In this document: positions 1 to 7,756 of the stretch, piece after piece
Numbering within the stretch: the stretch's first letter is position 1
Layout of the letters: each line of letters begins with the position of its first letter
Assembly: GCA_021803205.1 (NCBI GenBank)
Contig: JAJZMB010000112.1
Span: 1 to 51,804, forward strand
DNA: 51,804 nucleotides
Direction of reading: 5' to 3'
Source of the DNA: Bacillota bacterium
GTDB lineage: Bacteria > Bacillota > Sulfobacillia > RBS10-35 > JAJYVN01
Position numbers and translations under genes: made by a program
The notes under the pieces: generated by a model
Told to the model about the DNA's origin: nothing
The model's input: only the letters and a program-made list of their open reading frames with translations
Databases searched by the model: none

Positions 1-39
1 ACAGATGATCTCCGATGCGCAGGGGCTAGAAGCAGTTCA

Positions 40-80
40 CATCCGAGAGGTCGCTGGTTCGATCCCAGCCGCGCCCACCA
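40..80 (+). tRNA. 3' half of a tRNA gene (partial; isotype not assignable)
   Basis: Positions 53-69 form a perfect T arm (stem GCTGG/CCAGC around TTCGATC). They are followed by an acceptor strand CGCGCCC, a discriminator A and an encoded CCA ending at 80. The stretch 41-52 resembles the anticodon-stem 3' strand and variable loop of class I tRNAs. Upstream, however, no matching anticodon-stem 5' strand, D arm or GGGCGCG acceptor strand exists, although a normal 76-nt tRNA would fit inside the window. It is therefore a 3' half: an attachment-site duplication, a decayed gene, or the 3' exon of an intron-split tRNA. Confidence 0.6.
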
Positions 81-431
81 TTGGAACCGTTGAGCCGGAA
101 GGCTTTGTGACAGCCTCCAGGAGGAAACTGGAGGCTGTTCTGCTGTTTGCTACCGCTGTGCTACTCGCTTGCCGGAGTGCGTTGCCATTGCGGCGATTTA
201 GCGGTGGGCTGCGCCATGGTGTTGTCATCGGGCCCTGCACCCCGCCTCATCACGCAGAAGCGACGCTCAGTAGTCTCGCCACCCGCAGCCAATCTTCGCA
301 CGTAACGAGCAGAGGCGAACACAATCTCCCGCGCAGGCCGGACGCCGAAAGGCGCGGGCCGGACGGACGGAATGGCTGGGACGGCCTGCGGGGCACGATA
401 GGGAAGAGAAATCAGCCGGGGAGGTCTCATC
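81..431. other. non-coding spacer
   Basis: About 350 bases between the tRNA fragment and the DUF3243 gene. Open frames here are short and arginine/proline-rich, typical of GC-rich non-coding DNA. I see no recognisable gene. Confidence 0.5.
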
Positions 432-710
432 ATGCCGTTCACCGATTCATTCGCGGAATTCAAGGACAGTCTAAGCCAGAAATTGGATATGGCCCACCAC
501 GCGGGCGCTTCTCGAGGCACCATCCTCAATGCTGCCAAGGACTTCACCGTATGGCTGGCCGCCGAGGTGGATCCCAAGAACCCTGAGCAGCGCCTCCTCA
601 AGGAGTTGTGGGAGGTTGCCGACGACAACGAGCGCAATGCCCTCGTCAACTTGTTGGTGAAGTTCATGGATCGACAGGGGGAGACCGCGAAGAGCGGCAA
701 GCTGCATTAG
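432..710 (+). CDS. DUF3243 family protein (YmfJ-like)
   Basis: A 92-residue soluble protein of the DUF3243 family, which includes B. subtilis YmfJ and has no established biochemical role. The family signature is clear: a helical N-terminus, then AAEVDPKNPEQRLLKELWEV (about residues 43-62) and an acidic DDNERNALVNLLVKFMD segment. Length matches the family. The ATG is preceded by a strong GGGGAGG about 8 bases upstream, so the start is secure. It appears monocistronic: the next gene starts almost 480 bases later. The family is largely restricted to Bacillota, which supports the taxonomic inference. Confidence 0.88.
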   Translation: MPFTDSFAEFKDSLSQKLDMAHHAGASRGTILNAAKDFTVWLAAEVDPKNPEQRLLKELWEVADDNERNALVNLLVKFMDRQGETAKSGKLH

Positions 711-1188
711 GACGACGCTGCCAAAGTCGGCCACCACACAGGTCCGGAGCCGGAGAGTCTCGGGACCCGTTGGTGGTGGTGGCCGCGACCTCGAAACGAC
801 CGACTCCTGCAGGGCCACACGGGGAACCGCGCCGATTGCTCGGCAAAAAGCAGGGGACTGCGGCCGGGCCTGCTTCGGGCCAGGCGATCACAGCAGCAAG
901 AAGAGGCCCTGCCGCGGCCCTCTCGCTGGGGGCGCGGCAAGGGCCTCTCTCAGTCGCAAAATGGGGCCCACACCGGGGGCGCGGGCGCACTGCCCCACTG
1001 CCCGGGCAACGGCGTTGTGGATCTTGATCCCCCCTCCGCCATGCGCAGGTGCCGTGCACAGGAGCGCGAAGCTGTACAAGTCTTGGGATGGCGGGATGTG
1101 GAGGATTGCGGCCCGGCAGAGGCCGCGGCAGGCACGCGGCGCCGGACGGCGGCGTGCGACCGTGGCCCGGGACCGGGGGGAGATTCTC
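711..1188. other. long spacer with a strong inverted repeat
   Basis: About 480 bases without a credible gene. It contains the inverted repeat at 902-948, annotated separately. Open frames crossing it are arginine/proline-rich shadows. Confidence 0.5.
902..948 (+). terminator. GC-rich stem-loop, possible terminator of the DUF3243 transcript
   Basis: AGAGGCCCTGCCGCG at 902-916 pairs with CGCGGCAAGGGCCTCT at 933-948, with one bulged A and a 16-nt loop. No U-tract follows, so intrinsic termination is uncertain. It could instead be a processed or structured 5' leader of the downstream methyltransferase. Confidence 0.4.
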
Positions 1189-2415
1189 TTGGCCGAGTGC
1201 GCGTTGGTACGGGTGAGACCGGGTAAGCAGGCGGCGCTGCGCGCCGGCCGTCCCTGGGTGTACCGTGGAGAGATTGAAACCATCCGGGGCGAAGCTCGGA
1301 CCGGTGGCGTCGTTCGGGTGGAAGATGCGCACGGGACATTTGTCGCTCTCGGTTTCTATCATCAGACGAGTGTCTTGGCCGTGCGTATCCTGACAAACCG
1401 GCCCGACACAAGCATCGATGCCCAGTTCTTCTATCGGCGCTTGGCTTCGGCCTGGGATCTCCGCAAACGCATGGTCGATGATCCCTCTGTGTGCCGGATC
1501 GTCTTTGCGGAGGCGGACGGGCTTCCCGGGCTGATCGCCGATCGACTGGATGACGTGATCGTCGTCTCCACGCTGGTGGCCGGCATGGACGCCCGGCTCG
1601 GGGAGATTGTGGACGCACTCGCCGAACTCACCGGAGTACGGTGTTTCTTCGAACGCAACGACGGGCCGGTTCGGGGCCTGGAAGGGCTTCCCGAGCGTAT
1701 CGGGCCGCTGCGCGGAGATCCGTCGGATAGGGTAGAGATTCGTGAGGGCGCCGTGAGCCTGCGCGTCGATTTGCGACATGGCCAAAAGACGGGGCATTTC
1801 CTGGATCAGCGAGACAACCGGCAAGCGTTCGGGGCAGCGGTGCGCCGACTGCTGCCGTTGGCCCCCGGCCGTGTGGTGCGCATTTTGGATGCATTCTGCC
1901 ACACCGGTGGTTTTGGGCTCCAGGCGATGGCCGCTGTCGCAGCGCTGGGCGCGCCCACCGAGGCCGTCTTTCTGGACGCGGCCGAAACGGCGGTGCGCGA
2001 TGCCCTGGATAACGCGGAACGGAACGGTTTCGGCGGCGCCCGTGGCGTCCGGGGCAATGCCTTCGATGTTTTGCGGCAATATGAGAGATCGGATCAACAC
2101 TTTGCCGCCGTCGTGCTCGACCCGCCGGCGTTCGCTCGCGGCAGAGCCACGCTGAACGGCGCCTACCGCGGATACAAGGAAATAAATCTGCGCGCCATGC
2201 GAATGCTGGAGCCGGGGGGGGTGCTCTGCACCTGCTCTTGCTCACAGCCGGTGGACGAAACCATGTTCCGCGATATGCTGCGGGATGCGGCCGCTGACGC
2301 GGGCCGGCGGATGCGCGTCCTGGCGCGACGCGGGGCGCCCCCGGACCACCCGGGTCTGCTGGGCGCGGACGAGACGCAGTATCTCAAGTGCTGGATTCTG
2401 CAGGCGATGGAGTGA
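1189..2415 (+). CDS. class I SAM-dependent rRNA large-subunit methyltransferase, RlmI-like
   Basis: Probable 23S rRNA (cytosine-C5) methyltransferase of the RlmI/YwbD-type COG1092 family, 408 residues (family about 390-400). An N-terminal PUA-like segment (about 1-75, with GRPWVYRGEIE) precedes the Rossmann methyltransferase. Visible motifs are ILDAFCHTGGFGLQA (SAM motif I, about 232), VVLDPPAFA (about 308) and the CTCSCSQ segment (about 347), which holds the probable catalytic cysteine. I chose the TTG at 1189 because GGGGGGAG lies 6 bases upstream and the protein then begins at the PUA domain; the open frame extends upstream to 961 in low-complexity sequence. The gene appears monocistronic. 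The exact target base cannot be read from sequence. Confidence 0.86.
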   Translation: MAECALVRVRPGKQAALRAGRPWVYRGEIETIRGEARTGGVVRVEDAHGTFVALGFYHQTSVLAVRILTNRPDTSIDAQFFYRRLASAWDLRKRMVDDPSVCRIVFAEADGLPGLIADRLDDVIVVSTLVAGMDARLGEIVDALAELTGVRCFFERNDGPVRGLEGLPERIGPLRGDPSDRVEIREGAVSLRVDLRHGQKTGHFLDQRDNRQAFGAAVRRLLPLAPGRVVRILDAFCHTGGFGLQAMAAVAALGAPTEAVFLDAAETAVRDALDNAERNGFGGARGVRGNAFDVLRQYERSDQHFAAVVLDPPAFARGRATLNGAYRGYKEINLRAMRMLEPGGVLCTCSCSQPVDETMFRDMLRDAAADAGRRMRVLARRGAPPDHPGLLGADETQYLKCWILQAME

Positions 2416-2445
2416 CACGCTTTGACGCTGCATGGCGACGGCTGG

Positions 2446-2477
2446 TTGCCGCCGTTGCCGGGTGAATATGGTACACT
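2446..2477 (+). promoter_or_regulatory. candidate promoter upstream of the glycosyltransferase
   Basis: An extended -10 element TGG-TACACT occurs at 2469-2477. TTGCCG at 2446-2451 could be a -35 for the overlapping TATGGT (2467-2472, 15-bp spacer). The extended -10 form recurs before several other genes in the window. Confidence 0.35.
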
Positions 2478-2616
2478 CGCGCGACACGAATTCTGCGGAC
2501 ACGGACCAATGATTGTTGCCGCACCGGTCCGCGCATGCTGCGCGGCGTCCGGTGCAGCCGCTGTGGGGTGATTGCGTTTGCTGCGGCCGGTCCTCGCCGA
2601 CTCCACGTGGTTGGGG

Positions 2617-3897
2617 ATGGTGCTCGGACCTCCGAGGATCTATCCGCCGCTGCCGTGGGTGTGCATCGGGCTCCTGGAGGCCATGGAATGGATCTTCGTC
2701 CTCTATACGCTGTATACCTTGGCGATTCCCATGGCGGGGCTGTGGACCCGGAGGCTGCCGGAGAGTGTGCCGCCGTGGTCGCGCTTCGCCATCGTGATCC
2801 CCGCACACAATGAGGAACGGGTTGTGGCCCAATTGATCGCCTCCTGTCGGGCGCTGCACTACCCGCAGGAACTCTTCGACATCTATGTCGTGGCCGACAA
2901 CTGCGAGGATGGTACCGCTCAGGCGGCGCTGGCGGCCGGGGCACAGGTGATACGGCGGGAGAACAGGCACGAGCGCGGGAAGGGTTATGCGCTCGACTAT
3001 GCCTTCCGCATCATCCACGCAGAACAGCGCGCCTATGATGCCTTCGTGGTCTTTGATGCCGACAACCTGGTCCACCCCGAGTTTCTGTCGGTGATGAACA
3101 ATCACGTCTGCCGAGGCGATCAGATCATTCAGGGTCGCATGGACGCCAAGAACCCGATGGATACCTGGGTCTCAGGGACGTTTGGCATGTCGGTCTGGGT
3201 GAGTAATCGCTTTTGGTTTTTGGCCAAGTACAACCTTGGATTCTCGTCTGTCCTGGGCGGGACGGGTATGTGCGTCTCATCGTCCCTGATCAGAGAGATC
3301 GGCTGGGGCGCGACATCATTCACCGAGGACATCGAGTTCACGATGAAGGCGTTGCTGCGGGGCGTGAAGACCGTATGGGCGCACAACGCCATCTGCTACG
3401 ACGAAAAGGTGCAGACCTTCGCTGCCTCCTGGAAGCAACGCAAGCGGTGGGTCCAGGGGCAGGTCGACGTGGCCCGCATGTACATCGGCACGATGCTGTG
3501 GCGGGGACTGGTGGAAGGAAACCCTCTCTTCATCGAAGCTGCGTTTCAGTTGTTTAATCCGTTCTTTCTCATGTTGGGTACGTTTCTGATGGTCTGCAGT
3601 TACTTCATTCCGGGCGAGTTCCTGATCGACCCGATTCTTCACCATCTCGCGACCTCCGGTTTCTGGATCCTTCTGGCGGCGGTCGAGTACGCGATGCCTG
3701 TGGCGGCCACCCTGATCGACCGGGGGCCGTGGCGCACGCTGCTCTACCTCCCGCTGTATCCTGTCTTTGTCAACTCCTGGATACCGTTGACGTGGATCGG
3801 GGCCTTCGGCCCGCGCCCGAAGCATTGGACGCATACCGAGCATACGCGGGCCATGGCGTACAGTGAGCTTGTGGCTTTACGCGCCGAGAGGCGATGA
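2617..3897 (+). CDS. membrane glycosyltransferase family 2 (cellulose-synthase-like)
   Basis: Integral-membrane processive-type GT2 enzyme, about 426 residues, likely transferring sugar from a nucleotide-sugar donor to a cell-surface glycan; donor and product are unknown. An N-terminal membrane helix (WIFVLYTLYTLAIP) precedes the GT-A domain. Motifs: VIPAHNEE (about 58), FDADN (DxD, about 146), TED (about 237) and QRKRW (QxxRW, about 273). At least two C-terminal hydrophobic segments follow (FFLMLGTFLMVCSYFIP and a later one). The start is uncertain: ATG 2617 is used here. ATG 2683 has GGAGG but only 2 bases of spacing, and TTG 2572 is also open. The methyltransferase upstream is separate, with a candidate promoter between them. 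Confidence 0.82.
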   Translation: MVLGPPRIYPPLPWVCIGLLEAMEWIFVLYTLYTLAIPMAGLWTRRLPESVPPWSRFAIVIPAHNEERVVAQLIASCRALHYPQELFDIYVVADNCEDGTAQAALAAGAQVIRRENRHERGKGYALDYAFRIIHAEQRAYDAFVVFDADNLVHPEFLSVMNNHVCRGDQIIQGRMDAKNPMDTWVSGTFGMSVWVSNRFWFLAKYNLGFSSVLGGTGMCVSSSLIREIGWGATSFTEDIEFTMKALLRGVKTVWAHNAICYDEKVQTFAASWKQRKRWVQGQVDVARMYIGTMLWRGLVEGNPLFIEAAFQLFNPFFLMLGTFLMVCSYFIPGEFLIDPILHHLATSGFWILLAAVEYAMPVAATLIDRGPWRTLLYLPLYPVFVNSWIPLTWIGAFGPRPKHWTHTEHTRAMAYSELVALRAERR

Positions 3898-4269
3898 GGA
3901 TGCCGGGGCGGGTCGACCGCCGCGGCATCCTCACCGTCATGCTCCTCGTTCCCTGAGTGGGGCCCGTCTCCGGCCGGCGGTCTGGGAGCGGGGGGACGGG
4001 AGCCGGTGGTGCGAACCAACAAGCCGCGACCCGGTCCGCGAGGCACGCGGATGGACCGTCGGTCTGGCCGCTACGGCGATCGGATCGGTGGAGACGAAGG
4101 CCTGGGGTGGTGCATGCGCCCTTCGCGGGCCGGTTGACGGTACGACCGACCGAGAAGCGGGGTCTCTGCCGAGCCGCTGGGGATTGCCCCCGCTGGAGTG
4201 AAAGTGAGTCATGCGCCATCGGCGGTGGTGCCGATACCTGAGTTCTCTTCCCGCTGAGGTCTCGTAGCT
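3898..4269. other. non-coding spacer
   Basis: About 370 bases between the glycosyltransferase and the CPBP protein. I see no recognisable protein, RNA gene or clear terminator. Confidence 0.45.
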
Positions 4270-5001
4270 GTGGCGGGGAGGCTGGAGCCGCATGTGGCTG
4301 CCGTCCGTCCGCCTGCACCCGTGGGACCCTGGGGAATCCTCGCCGCCTTTTTGGTCGCCGAGGTGGGCGTGGCTGTGCTGGTCGCATCGCTGGGCGCGGT
4401 CGTCCCACCGCAGGCCTTGGCGGAGTGGTCTGTGCGGTTGACATACGGCCTGTTCTCCTCTGTTTTGCTGGTGGCTGGGGCGTTGGCGGTGGTTTGGTCG
4501 TCCCCCCGGCGGGATGCCGGCCTGGCGTCCCTTGCAAGGCTTTGGCAGTGGCCCGGTAGCGTACCGCTGGCCGCGGGGGTGGCTGCGGGCCTCGTCCTCA
4601 AGCTGGTGGGGATCGCGCTCACAGTCCTTGCGCAGTTTGTCTTCGGCAGTGTTGGCACCAACAATCCCCTGGTGCTGTACCCGCGTGCTTTCGCCCAGCC
4701 CGCCCTGGTCGTCTTGGTGGCGGTCGCGGTGGCGGTGGTGGCACCGCTGGCGGAGGAGCTCTTCTTTCGGGGGCTGCTGTACGGCTGGTTGCGCGGACGC
4801 CTCGGGGTCGGACTGGCAACCGCGGTGGCGGCGGTTCTCTTCGGTCTTGCCCACCAACCCATCGTCTTGGCCCTGCCGCTGGCGGTCGTCGGCGCGGGAC
4901 TGTGCTGCCTTTACGAGCGTTGGCGCTCCCTCTGGGTGCCGGCCGCGGCGCACCTGGTGATCAACGGCAGCTCCCTGCTCGTCGCCCTCCGGTTGCACTG
5001 A
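4270..5001 (+). CDS. CPBP family intramembrane metalloprotease
   Basis: Polytopic membrane protein of the CPBP (CAAX protease and bacteriocin-processing, Abi) family, 243 residues. These are glutamate/histidine-dependent intramembrane proteases whose substrates are usually unknown; some confer bacteriocin immunity. All signature motifs are present: EELFFRG (about 162-168), FGLAHQP (about 193-199) and HLVIN (about 228), all within hydrophobic helices. GTG start with a modest AGG upstream. The gene stands alone, followed by the remains of an ABC ATPase on the opposite strand. A second, more divergent CPBP gene lies at 13007-13843. Confidence 0.85.
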   Translation: MAGRLEPHVAAVRPPAPVGPWGILAAFLVAEVGVAVLVASLGAVVPPQALAEWSVRLTYGLFSSVLLVAGALAVVWSSPRRDAGLASLARLWQWPGSVPLAAGVAAGLVLKLVGIALTVLAQFVFGSVGTNNPLVLYPRAFAQPALVVLVAVAVAVVAPLAEELFFRGLLYGWLRGRLGVGLATAVAAVLFGLAHQPIVLALPLAVVGAGLCCLYERWRSLWVPAAAHLVINGSSLLVALRLH

Positions 5002-5049
5002 ACAATCGCCCGAAATCCACGTCACGCCACCTACAGTCAGCTGTTCTCC

Positions 5050-5294
5050 CTGGCGGTACGGGCGGCTTCGTCCGATGACGGGCCCCCCGACGGCTCCGGC
5101 GCTGCCGCCCAACACCTGCACCGTGTCTGCAACCGAGCAGCCACGGTGCGGACATGGACTTGCCGGTGCCGTTGGGGCCGAGGAGTGCTACCAACTCACC
5201 GTTGGCGCATGTCAAATCCATGCCGTCGCTCGCGCGCGTCGTCCCGAGCCCTTTGCTCGCCGCGGAATTCCAGCGCGTTGGCCATGGCCCTCAT
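5050..5294 (-). pseudogene. frameshifted, truncated ABC-transporter ATPase
   Basis: Read on the minus strand, this carries the N-terminal fifth of an ABC ATPase in broken frames. Starting from the ATG at 5294 (or 5285), one frame gives ANALEFRGEQ. A second gives GLGTTRASDGMDLTCANGEL and then the Walker A LVALLGPNGTGKS (about 5160-5215). A third resumes with VRTVAARLQ, and a further shift gives DTVQVLGGSAGAVGG. At least three frameshifts are needed, and nothing remains of the Q-loop, signature or Walker B. The 3' part is gone; the convergent CPBP gene ends at 5001. It is a decaying remnant, distinct from the intact ABC gene at 39870. Confidence 0.72.
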
Positions 5295-5699
5295 CACCAG
5301 CGCATTCAGCGCGCCCCGGTTCGGGCGTACGCGGAAGCGACAACCCGTGCGAACCGACTACGGCAAACGTCATCCTCGCCGGCTGGCCACACCTGCGTGT
5401 ATGATCACCCCGGGTCCGCCCCAGGGCCGCGTCGTTGCCGGTGAACACACTGAGCCACGGGCAATTGCGGGGAATAGGACGAAAGCGCGGCGTGCGTTTG
5501 CCAGGGAGTGTCTGGCCGCCGGGGGCCGCAAGCGATTGCGCGTCCGTGGTCCATCGGGCGTGGCATCGACCATCGCCCCGATGCTCAGACCTTGCGGTCG
5601 AAGGCCCCCACAGCAACGACGCCACGGTGGGGCCCGCCCCGCTCCCGAAGGAGCCCCGGCCGTGCCGCCGAATGCCGCGATGCGGGGGGCATGCGACGC
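5295..5699. other. spacer carrying repeat copy A
   Basis: Roughly 400 bases between the ABC remnant and the Nif3 gene, largely occupied by the repeat at 5438-5591. All three plus frames are open but show no coding constraint when the two repeat copies are compared. Confidence 0.5.
5438..5591 (+). repeat. dispersed repeat copy A, candidate structured RNA
   Basis: Closely similar to 11241-11427, beginning CCGGTGAACA and ending CTCAGNCC in both; weaker similarity continues to about 5625. Conserved elements can fold. GGACG (5477-5481) can pair with CGTCC (5541-5545), closing a junction that holds a GCCAG/CTGGC hairpin (5500-5516) and a hairpin GCAA-GCGA-TTGC (5528-5539) with a GNRA loop. It lies upstream of the Nif3 gene on the same strand. 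Orientation and function are inferred. It could be a non-coding RNA, a cis-regulatory leader or a small mobile repeat. Confidence 0.6.
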
Positions 5700-6866
5700 A
5701 TGGCGACCGTAGGTGATCTGGCCGACGTCCTGGAGCGCCTCTGGCCTCCGGCCTGGGCCGAGGCGTGGGACAATGTCGGCCTCCTGATCGGCGGCAGGGA
5801 CGATCCCGTCCGGCGCTGTTTATGTGCGCTCGATGCGGACGTGGTGAGCGTCACGGCGGCTGCTGACGCTGGGGCTGCGCTCCTGATCAGCCACCATCCC
5901 CTGCCCTTCCGGCCGCTGCGGCGCATTGTGGCAGAGGATCCCACCGGGCGGGCGATTCTCCTTGCTGCGAGGCGGGGAGTGGCCATCTATGCCGTACACA
6001 CCAATTATGATGCCCACCCCGACGGGATCGGGCGGTCGTTGGCCGGCGCCCTCGGTGTGCGGGACCCAATGCCGCTGCATATCACAGCGCGGGAGACGCT
6101 GTACAAGCTTGTCGTGTTCACGCCCGCGGGGCATGAGGATGCTGTCCTCCATGCGCTTGCCTCCGCCGGTGCGGGGCACCTCGGCCACTACAGCCACTGC
6201 AGCTTTGGCGCGCCCGGTACGGGCACGTTCCTGCCGCTGCCGGGTGCGCGGCCGTATGTCGGCCATGTGGGGGCGGTGCAGCGCCAGAGTGAGGTGCGGC
6301 TGGAGGTCCTGGTGCCCGAGAGTCGCCGGGCCGCAGCGGTGGACGCCATGCGGCGCGCGCATCCCTACGAGGAGGTCGCGTACGACTTGCTGCGACTGGA
6401 GAACGACGGGCCGCCGCGCGGCTTCGGCATGCTCGGCGAATTGCCTCGGCGGACGCGGCTTTCAGCGTTCGCGGGTACCGTCGCGCGGCGGCTGGCGTCC
6501 CCGACTACGCGTTTTGTGGGCGACCCGGATCGGCTGGTGCGGCGAGTGGCGGTGTGTGGCGGCGCCGGCGCGGAGTTCGCCGGTGCCGCTCTGGAGGCGG
6601 GGGCGGATGTATTCGTCACGGCCGACGTGCGTTACCACGAGGCACGTGAGGCCGAGGCGCGCGGCTTGGCGCTGATCGATCCCGGTCACCAGGCGACGGA
6701 GGCACCCGCAGTGCCGGCGATGGTGGCGGTGGTTCAGTCGGCGCTCCAAGAAGCGGCGTATGCGGTGGACGTGCTTCAGGAACCCGCGCGGGCGGATGTG
6801 TGGCGGCGGGCCCGCATGAGCGTGTGCGGCGCGGGTTCAACGGGTCCGAACAGTGGCGCAGGATGA
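5700..6866 (+). CDS. Nif3/YqfO-like dinuclear metal-binding protein
   Basis: Nif3 (DUF34) family protein with the central YqfO insertion, 388 residues. The family binds two metal ions and is suspected of GTP cyclohydrolase I type 2-like or regulatory roles; the function is unsettled. Metal-ligand motifs are visible: SHHPL (about 65), VHTNYD (about 98) and DPGHQATE near the C-terminus. The inserted PII/CutA-like domain (about 138-240) begins YKLVVFTPAGHEDAV and ends near AHPYEEVAYDL. ATG 5700 is chosen; ATG 5691 lies too close to the GGGGGG at 5684. It opens a cluster with the zinc-ribbon protein, RNase H and rnpB. Confidence 0.9.
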   Translation: MATVGDLADVLERLWPPAWAEAWDNVGLLIGGRDDPVRRCLCALDADVVSVTAAADAGAALLISHHPLPFRPLRRIVAEDPTGRAILLAARRGVAIYAVHTNYDAHPDGIGRSLAGALGVRDPMPLHITARETLYKLVVFTPAGHEDAVLHALASAGAGHLGHYSHCSFGAPGTGTFLPLPGARPYVGHVGAVQRQSEVRLEVLVPESRRAAAVDAMRRAHPYEEVAYDLLRLENDGPPRGFGMLGELPRRTRLSAFAGTVARRLASPTTRFVGDPDRLVRRVAVCGGAGAEFAGAALEAGADVFVTADVRYHEAREAEARGLALIDPGHQATEAPAVPAMVAVVQSALQEAAYAVDVLQEPARADVWRRARMSVCGAGSTGPNSGAG

Positions 6867-6943
6867 TCAGTGCGCTGCCGGTGCGGCGTGCGGCCCGAAC
6901 GGCGGCCTGGGGCCGCGGATGCCCGGCCGGAGGGGCGGTTGCA

Positions 6944-7663
6944 GTGGACTGGCAGGTGGAACTCAACAAGGTGCTGACCCTGCAGCAGTTGGACCTGGAG
7001 ATCGACGCGCTACGCGCTGAACGGCGGGGTCTGCTCGTGGATCCGCGCGAGGTCGAGTTGCAAAAAGCCCTAGAGGCCCGCCGCGTGCGCGCCGCTTTGC
7101 TGCACGAAGAACTGGCGGCTACGGAGCGCCTGCAGCGTATGCGGGAGTTGGAACGCCAGGGGCAGGAGGCCGAACGCGAACGGAACACCCGCCGGCTGTA
7201 CGGGGGCGAGGTGCGCAACAGCCGCGACCTGGAGGGCCTGCAGAAGAACATCGAGGGCAACGCGGGTAAAATCAGCGAGTTGGAGACGGCCATTCTCGAG
7301 GCCATGGAACGGATCGACCAGCTCACCGACGCCCTGGGGCGGGCGCGGGATGTCGTGGCGCAACTGGAGGAGCGGCTACAGCGACACCGCCAGAGCAGCC
7401 GGAAGCGGCTCGCCGCAATTGACAGGCACCTGCCGGGACTCCGTCCGCAGCGCGATGAACTGGCGGGTCGGATCGATCCTGCGGTATTGCGCGAGTATGA
7501 ACGGCTTCGGCGACGCATGGACGGCGTCTGCGTTGCGCCGGTTTCCGGAAGTACCTGCGGGGGTTGCGGGTTGGAGTTGCCGGCCCTTGTCCAAGCTAAA
7601 TTGCGGAGGACGGACGAGCCCGTCTACTGTGAGCACTGCGGGCGGCTGCTCCTCGGGGAGTGA
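6944..7663 (+). CDS. coiled-coil C4-type zinc ribbon protein (CT398-like)
   Basis: 239-residue protein with a long antiparallel coiled coil (about 1-185, heptad-rich with many Glu/Arg/Leu) and a C-terminal C4 zinc ribbon. CGGCG (about 205) and CEHCG (about 230) supply the four cysteines. It matches the COG1579/CT398 family of predicted nucleic-acid-binding or scaffolding proteins of unknown exact role. GTG 6944 is chosen because GGAGGGG lies 8 bases upstream and the domain starts immediately. It is 77 bases after nif3 and about 90 before RNase H, so probably one operon. The Nif3-zinc ribbon-RNase H order is also known in Actinobacteria (established knowledge). Confidence 0.87.
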   Translation: MDWQVELNKVLTLQQLDLEIDALRAERRGLLVDPREVELQKALEARRVRAALLHEELAATERLQRMRELERQGQEAERERNTRRLYGGEVRNSRDLEGLQKNIEGNAGKISELETAILEAMERIDQLTDALGRARDVVAQLEERLQRHRQSSRKRLAAIDRHLPGLRPQRDELAGRIDPAVLREYERLRRRMDGVCVAPVSGSTCGGCGLELPALVQAKLRRTDEPVYCEHCGRLLLGE

Positions 7664-7756
7664 CATGAGGCGAGGCTTTCCCGGGATGCGACGCGCGCTG
7701 CAGATTGCGACGGCATGGAAAACCTGTTTCGGGCCGCCGCAAAGGGGGTGCAGCCC

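Noticed and set aside
664..2100. 478-codon antisense open frame
   Set aside because: It lies opposite the RlmI-like gene, is Arg/Pro/His-rich and lacks domains; it is a GC-rich shadow.
5438..5591. Cyclic-di-GMP-I riboswitch
   Set aside because: GGACGAAAGC superficially recalls GGACGCAAAGC, but the flanking CACAGGGCAAACC-type half, the P1b stem and the tetraloop receptor are not present in either copy.
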